This document shows positions 52,999-62,134 of a stretch of DNA of 64,000 nt, piece by piece. The notes under the pieces were generated by a model. The model worked only from the letters and a program-made list of their open reading frames with translations. It did not search any database and had not been told where the DNA came from. Source of the stretch: Pararhizobium sp. IMCC21322. GTDB taxonomy: Bacteria; Pseudomonadota; Alphaproteobacteria; Rhizobiales; GCA-2746425. The position numbers and the translations under genes were made by a program. Position 1 is the first letter of the stretch, and each line of letters begins with the position of its first letter. The stretch is from NCBI RefSeq assembly GCF_030758295.1, contig NZ_CP132335.1, positions 4,626,412 through 4,690,411 on the forward strand, in the 5' to 3' direction.

Positions 52999-53760
52999 TC
53001 ACTCTGGTGTCAAAACATCCAAACCCAGGTGATTCAGATACGTTGCCAATTCGGTCGTTGGTTGAATGTCTGTGGCTAGAAAGGCAGCCTGGTCAGCACG
53101 TCTCAATCGAACAGATGCCGATTTGTCAAATTTTTCATGCCCCGCCACAAAAAGCGGCGTCGTCGCTGCGGCAATCATAGCATCGCGCATCTTTGCGACG
53201 TCGCGATCATAATCTGTGAAACCGTGCTCTGCGCTTAGTCCGCCAACACCGATGAGCGCAAAGTCGGCGCGATAGTTCGACAGCATTTCCAATGTGTCAT
53301 GCCCTCGTGTCGAGTATTCCGACCGGCCCAGTTTTCCACCAAGAACTTGAACCTCAGCAGCCGTCGCTACCATGATCAATGCCACGGTCAGGTCATTGGT
53401 ATAGATGGTGAGGTCGTTTTTCCCTGTCAGTGCGCGGGCCGCCATCAATGTGGTGGAGCCGGAATCAATGATGACAGATGCGCCATCCGGAATCATGCCG
53501 GCAACAATCTGTCCGATCTTTTGTTTGCCTGCGTGATTGATATTCTGACGCTCGCTCATCGCCGCCTCGGTCTTTTCGATGCGTGTTGCGCCGCCCCGAA
53601 CCTGTTGCAACAAATTCTGCTTTGCCAAATGCGATATGTCACTTCTGATCGTTTCACGGCTCACATTCAAGCGATCGCCCAATTCGATGATTGAGACAAA
53701 TTTGTGCGCCTCGATTGCGCTCAAGATAATCGAATGACGTTCTTCAGGAAGAGGGATCAC
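52999..53760 (-). CDS. DeoR-family transcriptional regulator
   Basis: A 253-residue regulator. The N-terminal HTH is ILSAIEAHKFVSIIELGDRLNVSRETIRSDI, followed by the family wing LLQQVRGGATRIEKTE. The sugar-phosphate-isomerase-like sensor domain has GASVIIDSGSTTLMAARAL, LTIYTNDLTVA, VQVLGGKL, ADFALIGVGGLSAEHGFTDYD. GTG 53760 with CGGAG upstream is preferred. It is divergent from the oxidoreductase gene (93 bp between starts), so it likely represses that locus and responds to a pathway intermediate. Confidence 0.9.
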   Translation of the reverse strand: MIPLPEERHSIILSAIEAHKFVSIIELGDRLNVSRETIRSDISHLAKQNLLQQVRGGATRIEKTEAAMSERQNINHAGKQKIGQIVAGMIPDGASVIIDSGSTTLMAARALTGKNDLTIYTNDLTVALIMVATAAEVQVLGGKLGRSEYSTRGHDTLEMLSNYRADFALIGVGGLSAEHGFTDYDRDVAKMRDAMIAAATTPLFVAGHEKFDKSASVRLRRADQAAFLATDIQPTTELATYLNHLGLDVLTPE

Positions 53761-53853
53761 GACACGGCTCCGGGCAAATTGCAAACAATTTTCTTGCAAA
53801 ATTTCGCATATATTGGCAAATTTTTGCAAATACCTGTCTTGCCCGTTTATAGG

Positions 53854-56319
53854 ATGCTCATTGTGCCGTCAAACACTCTCCCCTCAGCCGCTCAAATTGT
53901 CATCATCGGAGGTGGCATTGTCGGCTGTTCCGTTGCCTACCACCTCACAAAGCTGGGCCGGAAAGATATTGTCCTGTTGGAACAGGGGCAATTGAGTTCA
54001 GGTACAACTTGGCATGCTGCCGGGCTTGTCGGACAATTGCGCGGTCATGCAAGCATGACGGGCCTCATTCAATACTCCACCAAATTGTATGCAGAACTTG
54101 AGGCAGAAACCGGACTGGCAACCGGCTGGAAAAGCTGCGGCTCGCTTTCGGTTGCACGCACAGGCGAGCGCATGACCCAATTGAAGCGCACAGCGGCGTC
54201 TGCCCGGGCGCAGGGCGTGGAAGTCGAAATGGTGACGGCAAGTGAAGCCGGCGATCTGTGGCCGGTGATGGCAATTGATGATCTACAAGGCGGTATTTGG
54301 TTACCGAGCGATGGCAAAGCCAATCCGACAGATCTGACGCAGTCCTTGGCGAAGGGCGCACGAAATGGCGGCGCGAAAATTATCGAGGGCATTCATGTAG
54401 CTGACATATCAACACGCGATGGTGTCGTTACCGGGGTTCGCACGGACCATGGTGATGTTAAAGCGGAGATCGTCGTTAATTGTGCTGGGCAGTGGGCAAG
54501 AAAAATTGGCAAGATGTGCGGCGTGTCGGTGCCACTGCATTCAGCAGAGCATATGTATATCGTGACCGGCAAAATTGGAGGTGTTCACACGGATCTTCCC
54601 GTGATGCGGGATCCTGATGGTTACATATATTTCAAAGAAGAAGTTGGTGGTCTGGCCATGGGCGGATTTGAACCGGAAGCCAAACCGTGGGGCATGGACG
54701 GCATTCCCGATGATTTTGAGTTTTCATTATTGCCGGATGATTGGGACCAGTTTGAGATACTTATGGAAAACGCGTTGATGCGCGTGCCTCAGTTGGAACA
54801 TGCCGAAGTCCGAAAATTCTACAATGGTCCGGAAAGTTTTACACCGGACAATAACTTCCTGTTGGGCGAAGCGCCGGAATTGAAAAATTTCTTTGTGGGC
54901 GCAGGTTTCAACTCCATGGGCATTGCCAGTGCTGGCGGCGCCGGAAAATCTTTGGCCGAATGGATCGTCAACGGTGCGCCGACAATTGATTTGTGGCCAG
55001 TGGATATTCGCCGGTTTGCAGGCTTCAACAACAATCCCAAATGGCTTCACGATAGAATTAAAGAAACGCTGGGGCTGCATTACGCCATGCCGTGGCCAAA
55101 CCGCGAGCTGGACACAGCACGCCCCTTCCGCCGTTCGCCACTTTACGACCGGCTTGAGGCAAAAAATGCTGTCTTCGGATCAAAAATGGGTTGGGAGCGG
55201 GTAAATTATTTCGCGGGTGTCGGTGAAAAACCCGGAATTGAATACTCATTTGGCAGGCAGAACTGGCACGAAGCAGTCAAACGTGAGCATGACGCTGTGC
55301 GCAATGAAGTTGGGATATTCGATCAAACATCGTTCTCCAAGCTGATGGTCGAGGGCAAGGATGCGTGCAATGTTCTCAACGAAATCTGCGCCGCCAATAT
55401 TGATCGGCCCATCGGCAGTTCAGTTTATACAGGTCTGCTGAATGACCGCGGCGGCTATGAAAGCGACCTGACGGTTTTGCGGTTGGGAGAGCAAAAGTTT
55501 CTCATCATCACCGGTTCAGCTCAAACGGTTCACGATGCCGATTGGATAAGAAAGAACATGCCAACTGATGCACATTGCCATATCAGCGACGTCACGGGTG
55601 CCTGGTCGGTATTGGCAATCATGGGCCCCAACGCTCGCACCCTGCTTGAGCGGGTCTCGAAAGCTGATTTCACCAACGCTGCATTTCCGTTCGCAACGGT
55701 TCAGGAAATCGACATTGGTTACGCTACCGTATTCGCCAATCGTATGACCTATGTCGGTGAATTGGGTTGGGAGCTGATCCTGCCAACCGAATTTACAGTT
55801 GGGGTGTACGAATTATTGCACGAGGTTGGCGGTGATCTGGGTCTGATAGATGCAGGCTACTACGCGCTTGAGGGCCTGCGCATCGAAAAGGGATTTCGAG
55901 CCTGGAGCCGGGAGTTGACGCCCGAAATCAATCCTTACGAGGCAGGTTTATCCTTTGCGGTAGACATGGAAAAGCCAGGGGGGTTTATTGGCAAGCAAGC
56001 ATTGCTAGAGCACAGGGAAGCCGCAAAATTGACCAAGCGTATTGTGCAATTTACGCTTGATGATGCTGACGCACAATTGTGGGGTGGGGAGCTTGTCCTG
56101 CGAAATGGAACGCCTGTTGGTGAAGTTCGTTCCGCTGCCTATGGTCACACGTTAAAGTCTAGTGTTGTATTGGCGTTGCTGCAGGATAATGCCGGAATCG
56201 ACAAAGCCTATATCAAATCGGGTGTTTTTCAAATTGATCTGGCCAGTGAGTTGTTGTCGGCGCAGGCGCATTTAAGAAGCCCTTATGATCCCAAATCAGA
56301 ACGGGTGAAAGTAGGCTGA
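53854..56319 (+). CDS. FAD-dependent oxidoreductase with GcvT domain (DMGDH/sarcosine dehydrogenase-like)
   Basis: An 821-residue protein. The N-terminal DAO domain begins with the FAD Rossmann motif VIIGGGIVGCSVAYHLTKLG and has TTWHAAGLVGQLR, the site of covalent flavin in relatives. A middle FAO-type domain (YYFKEEVGGLAMGGFE-like, FTPDNNFLLGEAPELKNFF) leads to a C-terminal aminomethyltransferase (GcvT) part with FDQTSFSKLMVEG, FANRMTYVGELGWELI, GLRIEKGFRAWSRELTP. It oxidatively demethylates N-methylated amines and passes formaldehyde to tetrahydrofolate. ATG 53854 is chosen as the domain starts soon after. Confidence 0.88.
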   Translation: MLIVPSNTLPSAAQIVIIGGGIVGCSVAYHLTKLGRKDIVLLEQGQLSSGTTWHAAGLVGQLRGHASMTGLIQYSTKLYAELEAETGLATGWKSCGSLSVARTGERMTQLKRTAASARAQGVEVEMVTASEAGDLWPVMAIDDLQGGIWLPSDGKANPTDLTQSLAKGARNGGAKIIEGIHVADISTRDGVVTGVRTDHGDVKAEIVVNCAGQWARKIGKMCGVSVPLHSAEHMYIVTGKIGGVHTDLPVMRDPDGYIYFKEEVGGLAMGGFEPEAKPWGMDGIPDDFEFSLLPDDWDQFEILMENALMRVPQLEHAEVRKFYNGPESFTPDNNFLLGEAPELKNFFVGAGFNSMGIASAGGAGKSLAEWIVNGAPTIDLWPVDIRRFAGFNNNPKWLHDRIKETLGLHYAMPWPNRELDTARPFRRSPLYDRLEAKNAVFGSKMGWERVNYFAGVGEKPGIEYSFGRQNWHEAVKREHDAVRNEVGIFDQTSFSKLMVEGKDACNVLNEICAANIDRPIGSSVYTGLLNDRGGYESDLTVLRLGEQKFLIITGSAQTVHDADWIRKNMPTDAHCHISDVTGAWSVLAIMGPNARTLLERVSKADFTNAAFPFATVQEIDIGYATVFANRMTYVGELGWELILPTEFTVGVYELLHEVGGDLGLIDAGYYALEGLRIEKGFRAWSRELTPEINPYEAGLSFAVDMEKPGGFIGKQALLEHREAAKLTKRIVQFTLDDADAQLWGGELVLRNGTPVGEVRSAAYGHTLKSSVVLALLQDNAGIDKAYIKSGVFQIDLASELLSAQAHLRSPYDPKSERVKVG

Positions 56320-56553
56320 AATTCATCCGAGCCCAGAGCGCCCTAACGGCTTGTTGAAGGCTTATCAAATCAGCCATCCATCATTAAAATCAATTTACCC
56401 ATCAGAATTATCGATTTTAGCTATGCAATGCAAAAGGCAATGTTGATAATATGTAAGCTGAAGGACCTGCTTGGACTGTGTAAAAATGATAATATCGCAT
56501 GGTCTTGTCGATACCGAGGCCAAGTTTTTAACTATCAAAACCGGGAGAATTTT

Positions 56554-57576
56554 ATGATCAAAAAGACCCTCAAGACCCTTTCGATGGGTGTCGCGTTGGG
56601 AACTGTCGCATTTGCATATGCAAATGCTGCCGAACTCACCGTGTACACAGCTGTCGAGGCTGAAGATCTGGCCCGCTATGCGGCTGAATTCAATAAGGAT
56701 CACCCTGATATTAAGATCAACTGGGTTCGTGATTCAACGGGAATTGTGACCGCCAAACTGTTGGCAGAAAAAGACAATCCTCAAGCAGATGTGGTCTGGG
56801 GTTTGGCTGCAACATCTTTGCTGTTGATGAAATCCGAAGGCATGCTGGAAGGATATGCGCCAGCAGGTGTTGAAAACCTCGATCCCAAATTTGTCGACAA
56901 GAGCACTCCGCCAACATGGACTGGTATGGACGCTTGGGTCGCCGCTGTTTGCTACAATACTGTTGAATCCGAAAAACTGGGTCTAACACCGCCTAAAACA
57001 TGGAAAGATCTCACGAAGGTCGAATATAAAGGCCACGTGATTATGCCAAACCCGAATTCGTCCGGCACAGGCTTTCTGGATGTTTCCAGTTGGCTCCAGA
57101 TGTTCGGTGAAGTTGAAGGCTGGGCATACATGGATGCGCTGCATGAAAACATTGCGCGTTACACTCATTCTGGCTCCAAGCCCTGCAAGCTGGCAGCAGC
57201 GGGTGAGATTCCAATCGGTATTTCCTTCGCTTTCCGCGGTGCCAAGTCTAAAGAAGACGGCGCGCCGCTTGAAATCATCGTGCCGGAAGAAGGCGTTGGT
57301 TGGGACATGGAAGCGACAGCCATCATCGCCGGTACAGATGCTCTGGAAGCCGCAAAAACTCTGGTCGATTGGACTGTGACCAAGAAGGCCAATGAAATGT
57401 ACAACACTGGTTATGCGGTTGTAGCTTATCCAGGTGTCGCAAAACCCGTCAAACATTTCCCAGCAAATCTGGCTGAGAAAATGATCGATAATGATTTCGA
57501 ATTTGCCGCGAATAACCGCGCAGCAATCTTGAAAGAATGGCAGAGCCGCTACGACTCAAAATCTGAGGCTAAATAA
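56554..57576 (+). CDS. Periplasmic substrate-binding protein (2-aminoethylphosphonate/Fe3+ type)
   Basis: A 340-residue exported protein from ATG 56554 (GGGAG 6 bases upstream), with a signal peptide ending FAYANAAE. The mature protein has the family start LTVYTAVEAEDLARYAAEF, DVVWGLAATSLLLM, VIMPNPNSSGTGFLDVSSWLQM and GCDMEATAII-like VGWDMEATAIIAG. These resemble 2-aminoethylphosphonate binding proteins (PhnS-like). It delivers ligand to the ABC transporter that follows. A perfect terminator comes after it. Confidence 0.85.
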   Translation: MIKKTLKTLSMGVALGTVAFAYANAAELTVYTAVEAEDLARYAAEFNKDHPDIKINWVRDSTGIVTAKLLAEKDNPQADVVWGLAATSLLLMKSEGMLEGYAPAGVENLDPKFVDKSTPPTWTGMDAWVAAVCYNTVESEKLGLTPPKTWKDLTKVEYKGHVIMPNPNSSGTGFLDVSSWLQMFGEVEGWAYMDALHENIARYTHSGSKPCKLAAAGEIPIGISFAFRGAKSKEDGAPLEIIVPEEGVGWDMEATAIIAGTDALEAAKTLVDWTVTKKANEMYNTGYAVVAYPGVAKPVKHFPANLAEKMIDNDFEFAANNRAAILKEWQSRYDSKSEAK

Positions 57577-57590
57577 ATCAAAAACCAAAG

Positions 57591-57618
57591 TGGCGCTTCA
57601 TAATGAAGCGCCATTTTT
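57591..57618 (+). terminator. Rho-independent terminator
   Basis: A 10-bp perfect stem (TGGCGCTTCA / TGAAGCGCCA), TAA loop and TTTTT. It lies 15 bp after the binding-protein gene, allowing more binding protein than transporter to be made, a common arrangement. Confidence 0.85.
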
Positions 57619-57695
57619 GTATCCGGCGGTCTATACAGCAGCCACGCCACCTTATTAAGTTGAACAATAATTGACTGCCGTTCCGGGAGGTTGGT

Positions 57696-58853
57696 GTGAC
57701 CATTGAGATGACTGATTCAACAACAAGGGACGCCGCCCAGCAGGACCAGTCCTTCCTGACTATCGAGGGCCTATGGAAGGCTTTCGGCAATTTTGTTGCG
57801 CTCAAAGACATTTCACTGGAAATCCAACAAGGCGAATTCATTTGTTTTCTCGGCCCGTCAGGCTGCGGGAAAACGACATTGCTCAGAGCTATTGCCGGGC
57901 TGGACATTCAATCGCGCGGGTCAGTTGCACAAGATGGCAAAGATATTTCCAGTCTGCCCCCGGCTGAGCGCGATTTTGGGATCGTATTTCAATCTTACGC
58001 GCTGTTTCCAAACCTGACGATTGAAAAGAATATTGCATTTGGCCTCGAGAATATTGGCATGCCCAAGGACGCAATTGCCGCGAGGGTGGCAGAACTTTTG
58101 GAACTGGTGGGTCTGCCCGAGCAAGGCAAAAAATATCCGGCACAACTTTCTGGCGGACAGCAGCAACGTATCGCTTTGGCGCGCGCCATCGCTTCTAAAC
58201 CTGGGCTGCTTTTGCTGGATGAACCACTTTCAGCGCTGGATGCGAAAGTACGCGTATCACTGCGCCACGAAATCAAGGAGCTCCAAAGAAAACTGGGCGT
58301 CACGACCATCATGGTGACCCACGATCAGGAGGAAGGTCTTGCGATGGGCGATCGCATTGTCGTTATGAACCATGGTGTTGTGGAGCAGATTGGGACACCA
58401 ACCGAAATTTACAGAGATCCGGAGAGCCTGTTTGTTGCCGACTTCATTGGTGAGATGAACCAAGTAAAAGCCAGCTCAACGGGCAATGATGGCGTGATGA
58501 TCGGCAAAACGTCTTTCAAATGTATCGCGCACAACTTTCCATCAGGCACAGCTGTCATTGCAGCCATACGCCCTGAAGACATCATTCCACATGGAGAAGG
58601 CGCTCGTTCCCCCGGCGCAATAGACGTTGTTGAAACGCCTGAAAACATGATTGATGTTGAGATTGTTGATATGGAATTTCTCGGCTCCTTCTGGCGTGCG
58701 GAATTGAGTGGTGCACAATCGGATGGCCTGACGCTGGTGGTGAATTTTTCAGTCAACGCCATCCGCAGGATGGAATTGGGTGTTGGTAAAAAACTGTCGA
58801 TTGAAATTCCCCTTGATCGACTGAAGGTATTTCCACTGGACAATGCGACATGA
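57696..58853 (+). CDS. ABC transporter ATP-binding protein (2-AEP type)
   Basis: A 385-residue ATPase. GTG 57696 with GGGAGG upstream is chosen. Walker A FLGPSGCGKTTLLRAIAGL, Q-loop IVFQSYALFPNL, signature QLSGGQQQRIALARAIA, Walker B LLLLDEPLSALDAKVR, H-loop TIMVTHDQEEGLAM. A C-terminal TOBE-like regulatory domain covers about residues 245-385. It powers import of the ligand caught by the preceding protein and overlaps the permease start as ATGA. Confidence 0.93.
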   Translation: MTIEMTDSTTRDAAQQDQSFLTIEGLWKAFGNFVALKDISLEIQQGEFICFLGPSGCGKTTLLRAIAGLDIQSRGSVAQDGKDISSLPPAERDFGIVFQSYALFPNLTIEKNIAFGLENIGMPKDAIAARVAELLELVGLPEQGKKYPAQLSGGQQQRIALARAIASKPGLLLLDEPLSALDAKVRVSLRHEIKELQRKLGVTTIMVTHDQEEGLAMGDRIVVMNHGVVEQIGTPTEIYRDPESLFVADFIGEMNQVKASSTGNDGVMIGKTSFKCIAHNFPSGTAVIAAIRPEDIIPHGEGARSPGAIDVVETPENMIDVEIVDMEFLGSFWRAELSGAQSDGLTLVVNFSVNAIRRMELGVGKKLSIEIPLDRLKVFPLDNAT

Positions 58854-60865
58854 CCGACGTGTCTCACGCATCGCTGCCGGCGGGCAAAAATGTCAAGCCC
58901 AAGCTCGGCGTTGATGATTGGATCATGCGTGGTTTTATCGCTATGATTGCCGTCTATTTGGTCATCGCTCTGGCCCTACCGCTCTATTCCATGTTGTCGA
59001 AAGCTTTCGCCACCTATCAATTTAATCTGACACAATTTGAGTTTCAGGTCAGCGACGATACCGGAAATTTCGACGGTACAATATTCACCGCGCAATCGCT
59101 GAATGAGGAAACGGGCACGTATGGACCAGATGATCTGGCTGCTGGATCAAACGGCCGTCTGAATGTCACGGCCTGGTTTCCAGACTTTTCTTTCCGAAGC
59201 CCTGTTCGCTACAAGATACGCGGAACCACTGATAGTGCTGTTTATCTGTTCGGATCAGAGCGCCGCAGCGGAATTGATTGGAACGAGTTTGATTCCAATC
59301 AATTCCGTAAAGTTGTGTTGCGACCTGAGGCAGATAATGGCCTGAGCAATTTCATACGCTATTTTTCCACGCCATCTCTGGTACGTTCGATAAGCAACTC
59401 ACTGCTGATTTCCGCCATAAGCACGGTGATTACCGTATCGCTGGCTTTTGGGTTCGCCTATTCGCTTGCCAGAAGCCGAATGCGCTTCAAGGGTGTTTTT
59501 AGGTTAATCGCGATGGCGCCAATTTTGGTGCCTTCGCTCTTGCCCGGCATCGCACTGGTCTATCTGTTCGGAAATCAAGGCATGCTGAAATCATTTATGA
59601 TGGGCGAGTCGATCTATGGCCCTTACGGCATTATCATTGGGTCAGTCTTCTTCACATTTCCCCATGCCATGCTGATCATCACCACCGCTTTGGCAATTTC
59701 GGACGCGCGTCTTTACGAGGCCGCAGTTACTCTTAGGGCCAGCAGCTGGCGGACGTTCTGGACCGTGACCATCCCCAGCGCACGGTATGGTTTGATTTCC
59801 GCAGCATTTGTTGTGTTCAATCTGGTCATCACCGATTTCGGTCTGCCCAAAGTTATCGGTGGGCAATTCAACATGCTGGCTGTGGACATCTACAAACAGG
59901 TGATTGGCCAGCAAAATTTTGAAATGGGTGCCGTTGTTTCAGTGGTACTGCTCATTCCGGCGATGTTTGCATTTGCAATCGATCGGATTATCCAGCGTAA
60001 GCAGGTTGCCTCCCTGTCAGCCCGTTCTGTCGTTTACCAACCCAAAGTCAGTCCCCGTTTTGACTGGATGTGCTTCGCATATTGTTCTGCAATTGCGATT
60101 TTTATCGCCGGTATTCTGCTCGTCTGCCAGTATGCGGCACTGGTCAAATTCTGGCCCTATGATCTGAGCCTCAGCCTGAAGAATTACGCCTTCGATCTGA
60201 TGGATGGCGGCGGTTGGAGCGCCTATAAGAATTCCATCAAGCTGGCGCTACTGACCGCTTTTTTCGGTACCATCGTGGTGTTTATCGGCGCTTACATGGT
60301 TGAAAAAACGCAAGGCTTCAAAACCGGACGCACATTGTTCCAGTTTTTGGCTATGCTGCCGATGGCAATTCCCGGGATGGTTTTGGGCTTGGCCTACATT
60401 TTCTTTTTCAACAATCCTGACAATCCGCTTCACGTTATCTACGCGACAATGACCATTCTCGTTCTTTGTACCGTCACTCACTTTTACACAGTGTCACACC
60501 TGACGGCTGCAACAGCACTCAAGCAAATGGACAATGAATTTGAGGCAGTTTCGTCATCGCTCAAACAGCCATTCTATAAATTATTTGCCAGAGTAAGTGT
60601 TCCGGTTTGTTTGCCGGCCATCCTGGACATATCGATTTATCTTTTTGTGAACGCCATGACGACGGTTTCGGCTGTGGTGTTCCTTTATTCATCAGGGACG
60701 GCGCTCGCCTCCGTCGCGGTATTGAACATGGATGATGCGGGTGATGTCGCCCCCGCAGCCGCGATGGGCATGATGATTCTCTATACAAATGTGGCTGCGC
60801 GAACGATCCACGCATTGGTGTCAAAAGGACTGCTCGCGCGAACCCAAACATGGCGATATCGATGA
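58850..60865 (+). CDS. ABC transporter permease, fused double (2-AEP type)
   Basis: A 671-residue inner-membrane protein with about 12 helices. Two BPD_transp_1 halves each carry an EAA loop (YEAAVTLRASSWRTFWTVTIPSA near 296; FEAVSSSLKQPFYKLFARVSVP near 565). After the first helix a periplasmic-looking insertion of about 120 residues (QFEFQVSDDTGNFDGTIF onward) lengthens the protein beyond related permeases. It forms the channel for the upstream ATPase and binding protein. ATG 58850 lies in the ATGA overlap. Confidence 0.92.
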   Translation: MTDVSHASLPAGKNVKPKLGVDDWIMRGFIAMIAVYLVIALALPLYSMLSKAFATYQFNLTQFEFQVSDDTGNFDGTIFTAQSLNEETGTYGPDDLAAGSNGRLNVTAWFPDFSFRSPVRYKIRGTTDSAVYLFGSERRSGIDWNEFDSNQFRKVVLRPEADNGLSNFIRYFSTPSLVRSISNSLLISAISTVITVSLAFGFAYSLARSRMRFKGVFRLIAMAPILVPSLLPGIALVYLFGNQGMLKSFMMGESIYGPYGIIIGSVFFTFPHAMLIITTALAISDARLYEAAVTLRASSWRTFWTVTIPSARYGLISAAFVVFNLVITDFGLPKVIGGQFNMLAVDIYKQVIGQQNFEMGAVVSVVLLIPAMFAFAIDRIIQRKQVASLSARSVVYQPKVSPRFDWMCFAYCSAIAIFIAGILLVCQYAALVKFWPYDLSLSLKNYAFDLMDGGGWSAYKNSIKLALLTAFFGTIVVFIGAYMVEKTQGFKTGRTLFQFLAMLPMAIPGMVLGLAYIFFFNNPDNPLHVIYATMTILVLCTVTHFYTVSHLTAATALKQMDNEFEAVSSSLKQPFYKLFARVSVPVCLPAILDISIYLFVNAMTTVSAVVFLYSSGTALASVAVLNMDDAGDVAPAAAMGMMILYTNVAARTIHALVSKGLLARTQTWRYR

Positions 60866-60957
60866 ACAATAAGCGCCACGCAGTGGATTGGGTGGAGAGA
60901 AAGCGCGTCAGGCATTTCCTTTAAAGTTCAAAGTTGTGCCATTCGCTGGTTCCCAAT

Positions 60958-61086
60958 ATGCGAATGGCGCAGAGAAGAACAATTGAGGAAGCATGGCGAT
61001 ATGTCGGCAAGCTTGTGGAAGACATAAGCCCCGCCGAATGCGCCAAATTGCTGCGTGTGGATCATGCGGGCGACATTGATGCCTGA
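60958..61086 (+). pseudogene. IS630-family transposase, C-terminal fragment
   Basis: A 42-codon fragment (MAQRRTIEEAWRYVGKLVEDISPAECAKLL) nearly identical to the end of the IS630 transposase at 62135, on the opposite strand. No IS end is attached. It shows that the transporter operon is bounded by IS630 activity. Confidence 0.85.
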
Positions 61087-61110
61087 GAGGCTTGTCCCGC
61101 TTTTCCAGAC

Positions 61111-61827
61111 TCAATGACACGAGGACGAGAAAACATTGCCGAGTTGGGAAATATCGTTCAGGATCATATCAGCAAGAGGGCTTAAATCCGCATGAGTGCC
61201 ATTGCCACTCAACACGCCAATGCTCATTCCTGCCTTCCCCGTCCTGGCCATTTGCAGATCTTGAGGATTATCGCCGATCATCGCAACCCGCTCCGGGCTT
61301 AATTCTATAGTTCTGCAAAAGGCATCGAACATGCCCGTATCAGGCTTGTGGCCGAAACCGGAATCATACCCTGAAACAAAACTGAAATGGCTCGCCAGCC
61401 CCATCTGCTGGAGAAATACCCGAATGGCATTCTCACTGTCGCTGCTGGCAACGCCTAACTGATATCCGCGTTGACGCAGTTGACTTATGATCTGGACCAA
61501 GCCGTTAACCGGCACTGCATTCTGCATAGCTTTTGAAAACTCTGAATCCAACATGCTGATGAGTTCAGTCTTTAAAAACAGAGCGCCATTTTGACTCCAG
61601 ATCTCTGCAATTTCTTCGGTACTTCCGGCGCCAAGAAGACTACCAGCCTGAACCGCACCGGACTTTGGATCGAAACCGGTCGAGACCAGAAGATGGAGAG
61701 CAATAATTTCATCGCCCCGTGCTGCCAGCCGCGCTGCTTTCATATTTATAGGTACCCAAGTCTCGTTGTATTTGAGAAGAGTACCGTCCTTGTCAAAAAG
61801 CACAGCTTTTATCTTTGAAGAACCCAT
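61111..61827 (-). CDS. HAD-superfamily phosphatase (phosphoglycolate-phosphatase-like)
   Basis: A 238-residue protein. Motif I AVLFDKDGTLLKYNETWVPIN, motif II LGVASSDSENAIRVFL, motif III Lys in GFGHKPDTGMFDAF, motif IV VAMIGDNPQDLQMA. The helical cap between motifs I and II is of the Gph type. It removes phosphate from a small molecule. It converges with the transporter operon and may or may not share its pathway. Confidence 0.88.
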   Translation of the reverse strand: MGSSKIKAVLFDKDGTLLKYNETWVPINMKAARLAARGDEIIALHLLVSTGFDPKSGAVQAGSLLGAGSTEEIAEIWSQNGALFLKTELISMLDSEFSKAMQNAVPVNGLVQIISQLRQRGYQLGVASSDSENAIRVFLQQMGLASHFSFVSGYDSGFGHKPDTGMFDAFCRTIELSPERVAMIGDNPQDLQMARTGKAGMSIGVLSGNGTHADLSPLADMILNDISQLGNVFSSSCH

Positions 61828-62119
61828 TTAGCGACCTTATAAAAATTACGTATTGCTCCCATAAACCAGAGACCAAACCGAACGTACAATAGCATACCAA
61901 GTCTATTGTCGGGGGTGTAAGGCTAATGTGGGCCAGTCTTTGAACGGTCAGAAGCGCGTTCCGACAAGCCAAAAACAACAATGCCTTTTTTATCAAAATC
62001 GGCTCTAAGGTATCAATGAGTTGAAAGTGGAATTGCTGCGATAATGCTGTCATCGAGGCTTTTTTTTCAAAATCACCGAGGCTGAACTCATTCGGCGTCA
62101 CAAATGGAAAACACAGCAT
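61828..62119. other. 292-bp stretch without a recognised gene
   Basis: A 108-codon minus-strand frame covers it, but it lacks a ribosome-binding site and a recognisable family. It may be a transposase remnant between the HAD gene and the IS630 element. Confidence 0.4.
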
Positions 62120-62134
62120 TAGAGTCTTTCACGT

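Noticed and set aside
52737-53180. 147-codon plus-strand frame after the antiporter
   Set aside because: The first residues are an IS5-type transposase scrap, and the rest is antisense to the DeoR regulator gene.
61793-62119. 108-codon minus-strand frame beside the IS630 element
   Set aside because: No ribosome-binding site and no recognised family. It overlaps the HAD gene start, so it is more likely debris than a gene.
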